Source: Agarophyton chilense (taxonomy: Eukaryota; Rhodophyta; Florideophyceae; Gracilariales; Gracilariaceae). Taken from it: 64,000 bases of DNA. The DNA lies in NCBI GenBank assembly GCA_030374765.1, contig JARGXX010000025.1:496001-560000 (forward strand), in the 5' to 3' direction. Below, piece by piece: positions 24,851 to 38,200 of this stretch; the first letter of the stretch is position 1; the number at the start of each line of letters is the position of its first letter. Both the position numbers and the translations under genes were made by a program. The notes below the pieces were generated by a model that searched no databases, was not told the origin of the DNA, and worked only from the letters and a program-made list of their open reading frames with translations.

Positions 24851-27800
24851 GCTTTAAGTGCCTTTCCTGGAAGTCATGGCGCCGTTATATGAAAATGGGC
24901 AGTGACTTAGACCTACGAATATTGAAGAAATCTCTGGACGTGTCCTCACACTAAATACTTCGTCCGATTTGGGCCCGAACTTTATCAGGTTGTCTGAATT
25001 GCGCGAAGACGAACGAGATCGAATACAACAGGCATATATACCGGATATCCGGGATGCGAACAAGAGACCGATAAAGTCTATTGGAACAATAAGGCTTGTC
25101 ATTCGCTTGGGAAATCATGTTGTCGTGGTAACGTTTATTGTATTTATCACATTGGCTGCATCGGTTGTGACTACTGTGACAAGTTTTTCGAGTCGATTCG
25201 TCCGAAGAATCGGGAAGTAGAGCTGGAAGATGGCTCTACAGTGCCAATCGTGCGCAGACCTCGGCGGCGTTCCGCTTCATTTGCCCCATTACCACCGCCA
25301 TTAGAATACGAATCCCGACTGGGCAGAACATCTCCGAATATTCGGGTGTGTAAACTAACGGTTATATCACCAAAAAGTCAACCATGGGTATCAGTCGTTA
25401 CTAAGAAGCACGAACTTATCGTTATTCAGCCGAACGCGGCACTGTTTCACACTAGTGAATTGCTAGTCGCTAACGGCATTGCACAGGTGAGCCCGAAGAT
25501 TCTTTTCAGGATATTGGTGAGCAATGATGGCTCGGAAGAGCGTCGCTTGCACAAGCATCAGCTCTTGGGCATGGCGCTGCCACACCCTTCAGTTGTGATA
25601 CCGCCACACATAATGACGGCAGACGTCTTAGAAATAACGCCCACAGACGAGCAGAAGTCGACAGCGACAGAAGCGGTCGAAAACATGAAGAACATGAAAG
25701 AAAAGAGTGTCTTTGAAGAAGAGATGGAAGAAGCCCTCGAGGGCGTGAAAATGGAACACGTTCCTGAGGAGTATAAATGAGGATTGCGCAGATTTCTGCT
25801 GAAGTTTTCAAATATGTGGAGTGGATACATTGGCCAGATCGCGGCTACAGAACATCATATTGACGTTTTACCGGGTACACGACCCCTCGCTCATTTACCG
25901 TATCGGGCAGGCCCGCGAACTCGTCAGATCGAACAAGAACACGTGGAATACATGTCGGAGAAGGGAATCATTGGGCCAGCTCCATCAGCTTTGGCGTCCG
26001 CAGTGGTCTTTATTCTCAAAAGAGATAGTTCCTTACGCTTTTGCGTTGACTACAGAAAACTGAATGCAGTAACTGTGAGGAATACGTACCCATTACCGCG
26101 TATGGATGAATGCATCGATAGTTTTGGAGATTCCAATGATTTTACTACGCTTGACGCAAATGAGGGATACTGGCAGATACCAGTCGCCCTAGAGGACCAA
26201 GATAAAACTTCATTTGCGTGTCACGCAGGCCTGTATCGCTTTGCGCGAATGCCATTTGGTTTGACCAATGCCCCTGCGACTTTTCACCGTGCTATCGATA
26301 TAATATTTTCTCAGTATAAGTGGAAAACATGTCTTGTTTACTTGGATGACATCATCATTTTCAGTAAGAACATGGAGGACCATTTCCGGAATGTTGAGGG
26401 AATCCTCGAGAAGTTACAACAAGCTGAAAGTACCTTGAAGATCAAGAAGTGTGAATGGTTCATGGACCAAGTGAAATAACTGGGACACAGGATAAAGCCA
26501 GGGAAACTGGAGATGTAAGAAGTGCAGACCGCTGCGATTGGTGAGATCAAACCTCCGCGAACGCAGACGCAATTGAGATCTTTTCTCGGACTTTGTAACG
26601 TCTATAGACGATTTGTGCCGCGCACTCGCATATTGCTGCACCCCTTAATATTTTATTGAAGAAGGGACAACCCGTTCACTTGAAGGAATTCGGAGAAGCC
26701 GAAACGGAAGCTATCGCAAAGCTAAAACACGTGCTGACTACAGCTCCTGCGATATCTCTCACGAAAACCGATCTTCCTTACTCCGTCGATACGGACGCTA
26801 TCGATAATCAGATAGGGTGTGCCCTTTTTCAAACGCACGAAGACGACATATGACATCCTATTGGATACTGTTCGAGAACACTGCACCAGGCAGAAAAGAA
26901 CTACTCTGTGTCAGAAAAGGAATGCTTTGCTATTGTTTGGACCCTCACGACCCTCAGACCTTACCTAAAGGGTGCTCACTTTACGGTCAATACCGATCAT
27001 TCATGCCTCAGATGGCTCATGTCGATTACCGACCCGTCGGGACGCTTAATGCGATGGCGTCTGCTCCTTTCAGACTTTGATTTCACAATCAACTACAAGA
27101 AGGGAACTTCAAACGTACAAGCCGAAGCGTTACTGCGACACGAAGTCTTGAGAGAGACCCAATTGGAAATCGATGATGAGATACCATGTTTGGTAACGGA
27201 AAATTCGAGAAAGAAAGAAGAAGAACTAGAACATCTAGAAGAAGAGGATTATCAAATGGAGTTACTGGTAGCCCAGACAACGGAAACTGATCCAGAAGAT
27301 CAACTCGAACGAATCTCTCTTGAAGAGCTATTACGTGAACAAGTCATAGATGCCTTCTGCGCGGCTATCCACTCTCATCTTAACGGGGGGAGTGGTGTTA
27401 CCTTTTCGTCTCGATGATCGAGCAATCTTTGTTCGAACTGCTGAATTGAATAACTAAATCGTGATATCACGCGCCCTAAAGAGCAGAGTACTGCATTTGG
27501 CACATTATTAGCAAATGTTTGGTCATCCAGGAGGTACGAAGCTGTATCTGGCCCTCAAAAGGGACTTTTATTGGCCAACTTTGGTAATGGATTGTCATGA
27601 AACAGCTAAGATATGCTTGACGTGCGCGAGGAGTAGAGTGAAGCTCTGGAAAAAGAAGAAGCCACTGAAGCTGTTCCCAGCATTCGCACCTCTACAGTAT
27701 GTCAGTATTGACATATTTGGGGAATTGATCCGCTCGAAGCGGGGAAACCGATACCTTTTGGTAATAGCTGACCGCTTCTATAAGCTGGTTACGACTGTTC

Positions 27801-29652
27801 CGCTGAAACGGATTACTGCTACCGTGATAGCACGAGCGTTTACCCACCATCGGGTTTATTACTACGGACCACCGGATACTCTGCTCTCAGATAATTGAAA
27901 GCAATTCGTTGCACGCTTCTTTCAAGATGTATGAAAGATACTTGGAGTTAAGAACGTGGTCACCACGACGTATCATTCGCAATGTAACGGGCAGGTGGGA
28001 CGGTGCAATCGTCCACTACTCGCCGCAATTCAGCACTTCATCGGAGAAAACCCCAAGGACTGGGATCTGTAAACAGACACGCTTAGCTACGCGTACAATA
28101 CGCAAGTGTATTCGACGACGAAGCTAACACCCTTTGAATTGGTACTATCTCACGGACCAGCGGCTTTTCCAATCAAGGTAGACTCGGACAGAACCTTAGA
28201 AGAATCAATGGCAACGACGGCTCAGTTTCACCTACGCTGGAGGAATGAGTTGGGCAAACGCACTACACAGGCTGCAAAAGAGATGGGAAAGGCCCAAGCG
28301 CGTTACAAACGTAATTACGACGCGTCAATGTGACGTGCACTCCCGGATATCCGAGTCAGAGGACATGTTTTCGTGAGAGTGGAAAGGAAAGATAGCCGGA
28401 AGACTGGAGAGGAACAGGAACGGAAACGCCGTCATAAGTTAGAACCGATCGCTACAGGACCACATGAAGTTGTAGAATTCGACGAATATACCGTGGTAAT
28501 ACGGAGAGGTACAGAGGTGGAGCGCATTTATCGAGAACGAGTAGTTGGTGCGCCAGATCGAGAAGCTGACGTACAGCGAGAGGAGCCAACACGTGAAGAT
28601 ATTGAGGTGCAGGAGCCACCACAGCCACCAGTGGTACAGGAGTTTGCCGACGTACCGCCGCAGGCCAAAATAATTCCAAAACTGCCACGTGGTGGAAAGA
28701 GTTCGGAAACCCAATTTGCAGCGCTGAACAACAGTTCTGCGACAAACGGTGCATCCGCCCATGACATAATCATAGCTCTTACTGCAGCAGTGAGAGGAGA
28801 CACGGAGATCCGCACTGTGAGCGCGCAGCAAAATGCAGTCTCTCCCTCAGACCACGCGGTGCAGGCGAAAGAAATTGAGGATGAAACCTTACATATCAGA
28901 AGTCTTGAAGGCTCCACAGGGAGTCCTGATGACATAACAGAATCGCCATTTGGGGTAAAACCAGAAGTAACCGAAGCTCAGATCAGCAAGCCAATTCCGC
29001 AAGACGGATTGAAGAGCATAAATCTCCCTGAGAAGCGCAGAAGGTCTCAAGAAAAGGAGAAGTCCAGAAGGGACACCGCAGTTGTGGAGACGTCACATGG
29101 AGACAGTATGACTGTATCGGCTGACCCACTTGCGGCGGATACCGAGCATTTGAGGAGACCCCAGAACATCCGGACACCTTAAATCCGGAAGAGAAGAAGC
29201 CCAACGGGCAAGCCTAAGGCATACAGTGGAAAGTAAAGTCGAGTTTTCGCCGCAAGGTTCGGAAAAACCGAGAAGGAAGTTGTAAGCACCGGCCAGGACG
29301 GAAAGATATAGGGAAACCAGACGACTGGCTTTGAAAACCCCGAAGGTGGATGAGACGACAGAACGTGATGACACGATTCCGAACGCTATCGCGAACGCTA
29401 CGGAACCTGTTGACGGGAGTGTGACCCCGACTGAGGATTCCGCAACTGAGGAGATGGAATAAATCATCGAATGCATTATAGATCATGGTTGGCATGCAAA
29501 GGACAACAGTTTACTGTTTAAAGTGCGTGGGTATGGGTATCAACCCAAAGAAGATACATGAGATCCCGTACGCAATCTATAACGATCACACATGCTCGAG
29601 TACTGTCGACTTACTAAACTGGATGTCCCAGACAGTATTGATGACGCTCTGG

Positions 29653-31548
29653 TCAGTTTGGTTGCGTCAGGAGAGCCTGATCGAAGCTGACCCCTACAGA
29701 AGTATAAAGAAACTTCAGGAGAAGGAAAAATGAAGTGGAGGTCGTGAAGCAAGAAGAGAAGAGGCCTCGCAGAAAGAAGAAGAAGCAACGAACTTGCAGA
29801 AGATCAAAGCGTCTTATTTTGGTTATCTCAAGACTACCGCTAGTCGGTTGTGACAGTGCCCTCAGGCAAGAAGGTTTGGGATTCGGGTGATCCGAGTGGA
29901 TATCAATCGAGGAGCGCAAGAGATTCAGCATCTGCTGTCCATTTCCTTGAACAAGGTGGTGCGGAATCCCAGCGTCTTCGAGGAACTGCCTCAGATTACC
30001 AAGCTCGGCATCGTGGGAAGCCACTGAGGGTTGAACAGGCTCAGGTACAGCGCTCTGCATCGCTGCAGGGACCACCGGCTCTATGCGATCGTTCTCACCC
30101 AAAGCGGGATCCTCGAGGATGACCTTTTCTGGCTCTTCATCGTAATCGATTTCTTGCATCTCGCCAACGAGTGCGTTGTAATTCTGAGCAGTTGGCTCGT
30201 GTATGTAACCAGTCGGCTGGGTCGGAGGCATTTCTCGCGGAGTTTCCTGCAGAAATTTGGAGTGATCGCCGTCGATATGCTGGTTATTCCGGCGGTCGTA
30301 CCATACAAAGTCACCGCCGGGACCGGTTCTTCCGGGTGAAGAGTCGCGACAAGGACGTCCTCTAGCCCGCTTTTCAGAAGGAACAAGGGTCGAGTCAATC
30401 TGGTCAATGACATTCATCAGGCGCAGAAATTCTTCGTGATTGGCACGTGAGCCCAGGACGAGCGACAGATCGAGTTCTCTCGCAAATTGTCGAGCACTCT
30501 CGCAAATTGTCGAGCAATCCGGCTCATATACCACAAACGATATGTGTCGTATACATCCCAAAGGATGAACACGGCCATCTTCGCGATGAATTCACTGTTG
30601 ACGACTACACAATAACCAGAAAACGGATCATTCGCGAGTAAGGAACCTACTTAGGTGAATGAAGGAGGAAGCTCCACAGGACGGCCGCAAGGATTCTCGA
30701 TCTCATGCCAGAATTGAGGAATCTGAACGTAGCGCCCGACGCGCGAGCTATACCGAACTCGCACCACTTCGAGCATCTGGTGTGGAACCAAGTATCCCAG
30801 TCAAGATCTGGTACGGCGTTCCCATTGGGGGATTTCCCAATATGGATTATCGCGTTTGCGGAGATAGCGGAATTTCGCGCGTAATTGAGGACTGTCAGAA
30901 CAGAGGGCTCCGTTGGATACTCCAGGAACACCGCGCCACCTTTGGACATCAAAATCCCTTAGGTTCTCGACATACGAGTAGGCCCCGCCATTTGTTCTGG
31001 CGCACCAGGTATCGAATTGCCAATCCTTATTGAGAGACACCCAGCCGATAAAGTGGCGTAATCGCTGGTACACCAGACGGGAGAATCGTTCGCGCGCCTC
31101 GAGCAAGCTCTCGTTTCCGAAGCGGCTAGTCGCATTCTTTTGGACTGCGCAATGGCTCAACCAATCTGTTGTAAACAACGCATACCATGGGATACCATCG
31201 GGAAGGCGACGGACGACCACATACTGATTCATCAGAGTTTCGTCGCCGACCGCCGCAGGAAAAAAACCAAGGTGATCGCGCGTATAACGCAGAGTGCTGT
31301 AGGGGTTCTAGGCCGACGAAGTCCCCGTAATGTGGGAACCTCTGTACAGAGGAGAACGCAGGTTGCAGAACAGCTGCTGTGGAGGAAAGGTATGCAGGAC
31401 TAGGAATGGAAGCCGGCTGCGGCAAAAAGACAGTTCGGGAGAGTGGAGCGAAACCCCTAGGCGGCGCAGAAGTCTGCTGAAACGGAGGGTTGTCGAGATC
31501 GTCATAGGACGTCGGTGGGTTGACCACGTAAGACGGAAGGTTGCTCAT
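29653..31548 (-). pseudogene. Antisense-strand gene remnant of the old family-A element
   Basis: Overlapping minus-strand frames at 31126-31548, 30801-31232, 30647-30952 and 29653-30561 follow successive parts of the antisense protein encoded at 39377-41233. There is a Pro-rich head, a YARSPWF segment, an LVYQRL segment, a W/Y-rich middle, and a tail with a D-S-S-P-G-R motif followed by PTGYIHEP and an acidic stretch ending in EDPAL. The order and orientation relative to pol and the 3' LTR are the same as in the young element. It is a broken fossil with several breaks. The similarity is moderate, so the two copies separated long ago. Confidence 0.75.
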
Positions 31549-31727
31549 CGCGAGGTGTCGGACACAAGAAAAGCTTGAAGGATGGAATAGCGAGATGATC
31601 GCAAGGTGGAGTGGGAAAACACAAAGTTATGATACGAAAAGAAGAATCGGAATGTCCGAGAAGCGCGCTGCGATTTCTTTTAGAGACAATGCGTCGCAGG
31701 GGCTCCGCTCTTGACGGGGGGGGGGTA

Positions 31728-32095
31728 TGTAGCATTCTGGATGCACCTGAGTTCGACCGATCGAAATACTACAAAGTCGCGATACGGCATTCATAAGCTA
31801 TTGCTTGGGCTATACTCGATTACGAGAAGTTATGAGAAGAATTACTTCATGGAAAGATTGGGACAGGAGAAATTTCATTACGAAGTGCTGTATTTAGTGT
31901 ATACTGTAAGGTGCCATCACGAAATTTTTTATTTGGTAGTATTTAGATAGTTATTTAGTGGAACGCCACGTGTATGCATTACTGTACAGTACTTGCTTTT
32001 CCTCTTGGCACATTAAAAGACGCAAGGCCCAGGTAAGGACGGCGGAAGGCCAACCAACAACCAACCAACCTAAACACCATCTTGGTGAGTCCTAC
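31728..32095 (+). repeat. 3' LTR of the old family-A element, first part
   Basis: It begins TGTAGCATTC directly after a G-rich tract and matches the minus-strand LTR at 16248-17040. It is interrupted at the duplicated pentamer CCTAC (32091-32095) by the younger element and resumes at 42235. Confidence 0.8.
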
Positions 32096-32981
32096 TGTAG
32101 AGCAACGCCCAGTTAGGGGATACTTGAAGATGCAACTCATAGAATGAGGATTGAACCCTCCGAGGGTTATGACTATGATCCCCTCTAAGGTGTGCTGAGG
32201 TGGCACTGTTTTCTGGTTAGAGTTCGCCTATGAAGGGAAGATTCGGATGGCCCATGGTTGGATTGGCCCCGTGATACAGGTGGCTTAATTTCGGCACCGA
32301 TTTTCGGATATTTGTGAGAACGTTGGACTTTTGGGCCCTGACAGTGGGATCTCCACGTGTATGGCCCTGAGCAGGTGTGCACTACTGTAGAGTTTAGTTA
32401 GTGGGCCCTACTTAGGGAGACGAGATCTGACAGTCCGAAGCTCAGAGTAAATGGGAACCAAGGTTGGTCTTCGATACCTTTAGAGGTTCTTCGTCGCCAT
32501 CGTTTCGGCCTTACAACCCGGAACGGGCTCTGGTTAGCAACGCCTGCGTAGGGACACGACTCCACTTGGAGAGTGCCTACGTTTGGGTTCCGGGCAACCA
32601 CCCCCTTGGGACCGCTCAGACGACCTGGGTGCACGATACCCCGTGGGGGTTCTGCTTACTTGTTGCGTGCTTTTTGTGTTTCCTTTCGAGGACAGGTTTT
32701 CGCCCCTTTTCTGGTTCTCGGGTCCGGTGCATGTTAGTGCCCGACCCTCGCCCCGTTTTTCCTCTTCGCCGGATTTTCCCCCATTCTTTAGGATACCCAT
32801 ACCCATTCCCGATCCAACGGTTTCTACCCCTCACCTCCGTCGGTACTGGCGGAATCCCCCGTGGGAGTTACACCCCATACTACGGGTGGAACGGAGGGCT
32901 CTGTCTTTGAGTCTGCCTCCCCCAGGGAGCAAGGCTTCGAACACCTTGAGAGCACTTCCCGTCGCCGGGTTTTGCTCCACA
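32096..32981 (+). repeat. 5' LTR of the young family-A element
   Basis: 886 bp, starting TGTAGAGCAACG and ending TGCTCCACA. It is preceded by the target duplication CCTAC and followed two bases later by a TGG-initiated primer-binding region. It is near-identical to 41315-42229. The U3/R/U5 division could not be placed. Confidence 0.92.
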
Positions 32982-33208
32982 AGTGGTCTCCCGACTTAGA
33001 ATCCGTTCTCGGACTTTTGGGTTGGTCATCCACGTGTTGGAATATCTCTTGGAAGAGGAAGCACCGTCGTGAAGATTTGTTGTAGTGGTCCCCTTTGGAA
33101 AGGGTGGAATTGGTTTTTATTTTTGTTTTGTGTTACGTCATCCATTCTCCGGCAATCTCCTGATCGAATTTCATCGTTACCCCGAATCGTCGGTGTCGTG
33201 TCTGCAGC

Positions 33209-35239
33209 ATGTCGCCGCCTACCCGTGGTTCCAGGACTGGATCGAACCGTCAAGCGGATTCAGTGCCCCCGGCCCCGCCTAGGTCGAGGAGCTCAATTCC
33301 CGAAGATCGGAACGATTCCGGTATCGATCCGGACACTCGGAGAGCACCCTCAGTGGTTTCAGGTCCTCGAGAGGTCGTGGCTGTGGGCCCAGCTCCAGTC
33401 GTGGAGACCCCCTCAGCAGCACCCCGAAGTCGGGCCGACCCTGAATTACAGCGCCTGGACACTCGAATCGATATCGCCAACGCGGCTCACGTCGAGCTCC
33501 TTCAGGAGGTTACTACCCTCCGCCTCAAGGTGGAGGACGCCCCGGTGCGGGGAGTCGCCGATGACCTTCGTACCCTGTGGAGGGATGTGAACTCCCTTTT
33601 GGAAAGATTTGGTACCCCTGGGGTCTTTATTCAGGAGTACCGGAGCCTCGTGGAGGAACACCGCGTGCAAGCGGAACGCTTCCGAGCTCGGCTGGACACC
33701 CTCGAGGCCATTATCCGTATGGACGGAGACACAGAAGCCTCGAAGGATAAACTCGACGTTTCGGAAGACGAAGAACACCGCTCCGCTAAACGGGACCGCC
33801 GCAAGTCCAAGAAGAGGGTTCACCTCCAAGAGGATTTATCGAATTCCGATCCCAATCGCTCGTCATCGAGTTCGTCCTCCGAATCTTCGGATAGTGAAGA
33901 TAGACGCCGGTCATCCCGGGCGACTCGGTCGAAGGCTACTTACACCTCTCAAGGGGCAATCCGTACCCGGAAGAATGGTAGGAAACACCTTGGATTAAGG
34001 GAGCTGAAGCCGACGAATCCTCTCTATCGGAAGCTGCTATCGTACCGCTATTACCGGTTGGATAACCCTTCGGGAGATCAAACATCCCGCGGAACGGGTA
34101 GGGTCAAGGACTACATCAAAAGGCTGAGCATCACCCTACAGAAGAGGGAGTTCACAGGAACAGACCCAATTCTGGTGCTCGATTTCCTTGCGAGGTTCGT
34201 CCAGGAGGCTGACATCCTCGGTATGAGTGAAGCGCAAGCGTATCTTGCATTACCCTATTTCTTAAAGGGGATGGCTGAAGACCAGTTCAACTCCGTCCGT
34301 GGATCATCCCGAGCCTCGGAAAGGGGAGTCACGTGCTGGCCCGAAGCGGTGCAGTACCTCTTGAGGTCATACGCTACTGGAAATGCGATTCACGAAGCAA
34401 TCCTTGCATTAAGGGATACGCGGCAGAAGCCGATGGAAACCGAAACGGTGTATTCAACTTGCTTGAATAAAGCGTTTCACCGATGCGGGAATGTATTCCC
34501 CGCCTACGAGAGATGCACCATGTTTGTGGATGGTTTGGACCCCTCGATAAGGGCATTGGTTGCCCGACATCGGGAAGAGAAGCGCAAGCTGACCTACTTG
34601 GAACTGGTTCAGTACGCCCAGGCTGAGGGGGATACTCTCCGTGCCCGGCAGAACCGAAAGAGTCGGCCGACACATGCACTCCTCGCCTATGGAGGTAACT
34701 CGTCTTTGTCACTCGCAGGAGGCCCTGCCCCTGTGGGGGTCAATGATAACATTCACTTCATGGGAAGTAATCCCGAATCTATGGGTACGTCTGAGTTGCC
34801 GTCGACATCCGCTCCGACTACGGATGAAGACCCTGCGCTCTATACCCAAGAACGGAGGGTGCCAGCCGCATCGCTACCTTTTGCGAATACCGCTGCTCGG
34901 TTCTCTCGCCCCGGATGGAGGGATACAGCACCACGTCGCGTGGATTCACGTCCACAACCGAACCCGGCAGAGCTGATTTGCTATTTGTGTTACCTCCGTG
35001 GTCACAAAGCACCAGACTGCACATTTCCCCTGCGGGAGGGTTCACGAATTATCGCTCAGTACGAGGCTCTGACCCCTGAGGAGAAAGCTCGAGTCCCGAG
35101 TAGGTGCTATGAGGAACAAAGGATACTCCGAGCTCACCTTGCTGACAGGGATACAGAACCTGTACCCGCGAACGGGGAACAACCGGTCCCCTTCGAGGCA
35201 GCTGCACCGAATTCGGTGGGGTCCGCTTCGAAAAACTAA
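33209..35239 (+). CDS. gag: Gag of the young family-A element
   Basis: Retroelement structural protein of 676 aa, forming the particle in which reverse transcription takes place. Residues 1-100 are Pro/Arg/Ser-rich and look disordered. About residues 175-245 hold a basic and Ser/Asp-rich stretch. The conserved capsid-like region lies at about 280-470 (it includes YLALPYFLKGMAEDQF and GLDPSIRALVARHREE) and is shared with the fossil at 7.5-8.0 kb. A single CCHC zinc knuckle of the form C-x2-C-x4-H-x4-C lies near residue 592. The pol region is in a different frame, which Ty3/gypsy elements commonly bridge by programmed frameshifting. The start is the first in-frame ATG about 230 bases after the 5' LTR. 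Confidence 0.88.
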   Translation: MSPPTRGSRTGSNRQADSVPPAPPRSRSSIPEDRNDSGIDPDTRRAPSVVSGPREVVAVGPAPVVETPSAAPRSRADPELQRLDTRIDIANAAHVELLQEVTTLRLKVEDAPVRGVADDLRTLWRDVNSLLERFGTPGVFIQEYRSLVEEHRVQAERFRARLDTLEAIIRMDGDTEASKDKLDVSEDEEHRSAKRDRRKSKKRVHLQEDLSNSDPNRSSSSSSSESSDSEDRRRSSRATRSKATYTSQGAIRTRKNGRKHLGLRELKPTNPLYRKLLSYRYYRLDNPSGDQTSRGTGRVKDYIKRLSITLQKREFTGTDPILVLDFLARFVQEADILGMSEAQAYLALPYFLKGMAEDQFNSVRGSSRASERGVTCWPEAVQYLLRSYATGNAIHEAILALRDTRQKPMETETVYSTCLNKAFHRCGNVFPAYERCTMFVDGLDPSIRALVARHREEKRKLTYLELVQYAQAEGDTLRARQNRKSRPTHALLAYGGNSSLSLAGGPAPVGVNDNIHFMGSNPESMGTSELPSTSAPTTDEDPALYTQERRVPAASLPFANTAARFSRPGWRDTAPRRVDSRPQPNPAELICYLCYLRGHKAPDCTFPLREGSRIIAQYEALTPEEKARVPSRCYEEQRILRAHLADRDTEPVPANGEQPVPFEAAAPNSVGSASKN

Positions 35240-35241
35240 AC

Positions 35242-38200
35242 TTGGGAGTCTCCCCTGCGGGAGGGGCGTCTTCTAAGCCGGAGTTGAAGACGCCCGAGGC
35301 GCTCCAGCTTCGCTCCCCAGCTGTGACTATCCTTTCAAGGAGAACGGCTGACACCGACGTTAACTCGGGATACTTTAGTGTCCTTCGTTGCCCGTGGATA
35401 CGGTCCCGTAATCTCCGTATTCCGGATCGAGTTATGGTAATGGCCAAGCGGAATTATAAAGTATTCGCCGACTTCGGCCTGTCCAACCAGTTTATGGTTC
35501 GTCAAATATCTGTCCTGGATACAGGAGCCGCTCCTAACTTAATTCATGTGGAATTGTTACCTCCGCTGCTCCGGGTCCAAGTTCGTACAGGTCCACGTTT
35601 GGATATCGCCGATGCGAACAACAACCCACTACGGACACTTGGTACAATTTCCCTCATGGTGAGGTTAGGCTCCTATCTCGTTCAGCTAGAGTTTATTGTA
35701 TGCAAGTCACTTGCAGCACCAGTCATACTGGGTTGTGACTTTTTCGACCGCTTCGTGGAAGCCATCCGTCCTCGGAATAGGACTGTGGAACTCGAAGACG
35801 GGTCTACGATCCCAATCGTTCGTAAACCCTTACAGGGAACAGCGCGAACACGCGTCCCTCTCCCTGTCGCACAGGAATCTGTGAAGAAGGACCCGGTGTC
35901 TACACGGGTAAAGGTTGCGAAGTCAGTGGCTATCCCGCCAGAAACCCAGGTTTAGGTCACAGTTGTTACCAAGCAAATTGGTGTGTATGTGGTACAACCG
36001 AACCCGTCTCTGTATACGCGGCGTCAACTCGCCCTCGCGAATGGGGTTGCCTCCGTGGAACCGGATAAACCTTTCAAGGTTTTGGTAGCCAACTTTGGAA
36101 AGACAACGCAGCATTTGGTCAAACACCAGATCCTGGGTTCTGTTCTTCCACACCCGCATGCGGTCGTACCTACAAAGATCTCTATCGCAGAGGTCCTTGG
36201 TGTGGCAGACCCTAAGGAGGGGGAGGACACTGCCGAAATCGCGGAAGACGGTGAGCATACGACTGCAGCTCCACACGCTGAACACTTTAAACCTCAGAAG
36301 GTTACGGCCCCTATCACAGGAGCAGACCAGACGGATCCTATTCAGGAATTGGAGAAATGGGATCTCAACCATGTACCCCCATCTCATCGGGAGAAGCTGA
36401 GGCACATGCTTCGTGAATTTACCCCCATGTGGGATGGTTCCCTTGGAACTATTGGGATTACAGAACACCGCATCGACTTGTTACCGAACACTCGGCCTAT
36501 TGCCCAACACCCTTACAGGGCTGGACCGAAAGCTCGGGAAGAGGAGAAATCTCAGGTGAAGAAGATGCTTAAAGCGGGCGTAATTGAACCTGCCCAGTCC
36601 TCTTGGGCCTCACAAGTGGTGTTAGTTCCGAAACCGGATGGATCGTGGCGTTTCTGCATCGATTACAGACGCCTGAACGAGGTAACCATGAAGGATGTGT
36701 ACCCGATCCCTCGGATGGACGAATACATCGACTCCCTTGGGAGCGCTACTGTTTTCTCTACCCTCGACGCCAATTCGGGCTACTGGCAAGTCCCTATTAG
36801 GGAGGAAGATCGAGACAAAACGGCTTTCGTGTGTCATCAAGGACTTTTCCGATTCCGGAGGATGCGTTTTGGGTTGACAAATGCCCCCGCAACGTTTCAA
36901 CGGGCGATAGACATTCTGTTGGCTCCCTTCAAGTGGAAGACGTGTCTAGTGTATTTAGACGACATTATTGTCTTCTCCAACAACCTGGATGACCACCTCG
37001 AACACGTCGGGGACGTAATGAAGATACTCCGCGACACGGGAATCACCTTGAAACTCAAGAAGTGCGAGTTTTTCACCGATTCGGTTAAGTATCTGGGTCA
37101 TATCATCCGTCCCGGACAGCTTTCAATCGATGAAGTACGAGTGGAATCCTTGAAGGAAGCAAAACACCCGAAAACTCAAACGGAGTTGCGATCCTTCTTA
37201 GGTCTGTGTAACGTGTATCGCCGATTCGTCCCGAACTTTGCGGATATTGCCACCCCCCTCAACAGGCTCCTGACGAAGGGACAACCAGTTGAACAGGAAC
37301 CTTTAGGCGACGCGGAAGCGTCTGCCTTCACGGCACTGGTGAATGCCGTAACATCACCGCCAATCTTGGCTCTACCCAATCCTGGGCTCCCTTACGAAGT
37401 GGACACCGATGCTAGTGCAAACCAAGTAGGGTGTGCACTGTTCCAATCCTCTGGGGATGGTGAACGTCACCCTATTGGGTACTGGTCACGTTCCCTGAAT
37501 GTCCATGAAATGAACTACTCGGTCTCCGAGAAAGAATGTTTAGCCGTTGTGTGGGCCTTACCTACACTTCGCCCCTATCTGATGGGTACTCGTTTCAAAG
37601 TCCATACGGACCACGCATGCTTGCGTTGGCTCCTGGAGATCTCCGAACCCTCCGGCCGCCTTATGCGCTGGTGTCTCCGACTGTCGGAATTCGACTTTGA
37701 GATCCTGTACAAGAAAGGGAAGCTGAACACTCAGGCTGATGCACTATCCCGCTTGGGAAGAACAGCGGAAACGGAACCCTACGAGGACGATGACATCCCA
37801 TGCTTTATGGTATCGGACCTCGAGGGAGGAGCTCAACCGCTGACGGATGATGTTTGTGACGATATACTCGTCAACGAGAGTCTGGATTCGCCGACCGGCT
37901 CTTTTTTACCTATCTCTCCAGAGGAGATGATACGCGAGCAACAGCTCGACCCATTCTGTACACGGATTCGGGCTCGTCTCAACGGAGGATTTCAGTTACC
38001 TTTCGAGGACGACGATCAGGGTTACCTAATCAGGACCGTTGGACCTCGCCCGAGGATAGTGGTGCCGCACACCCTACAACAGAGGGTATTAAACCTCACT
38101 CACTATGTGAAGGTTGGCGCCCACCCCGGGGGAAGAAAACTGTACCTCACGTTGAGAAGGGACTTTTACTGGCCGGCAATGGCATTCGATTATTACGCCG

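Larger units (their letters stand above)
24860..32095 (+). mobile_element. Old Ty3/gypsy element, family A (broken), with split 3' LTR
   Basis: This is a fossil retroelement in plus orientation. Parts: protease remnants at about 24900-25260, a linker at about 25240-25770, reverse transcriptase at about 25790-26480 (with a YLDD site near 26340), RNase H at about 26500-27120, integrase zinc finger and core at about 27480-28130, and an integrase tail with a GPY/F-like stretch at about 28130-28560. A long charged frame continues to about 29180, and an antisense-strand gene remnant lies at 29653-31548. A run of G at 31715-31725 acts as polypurine tract, and the 3' LTR begins at 31728 with TGTAGCATTC. 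The LTR continues at 42235 because the younger element interrupts it. No gag or 5' LTR was recognised. There are many breaks, and it is older than the element inserted into it. Confidence 0.8.

Noticed and set aside
32464-32910. Open frame of about 148 codons in the 5' LTR, and its partner at 41682-42158 in the 3' LTR
   Set aside because: Both copies are open only because the LTRs are nearly identical. The protein has no recognisable domain and the frame is not seen in the other LTR subfamily. I treat it as fortuitous.
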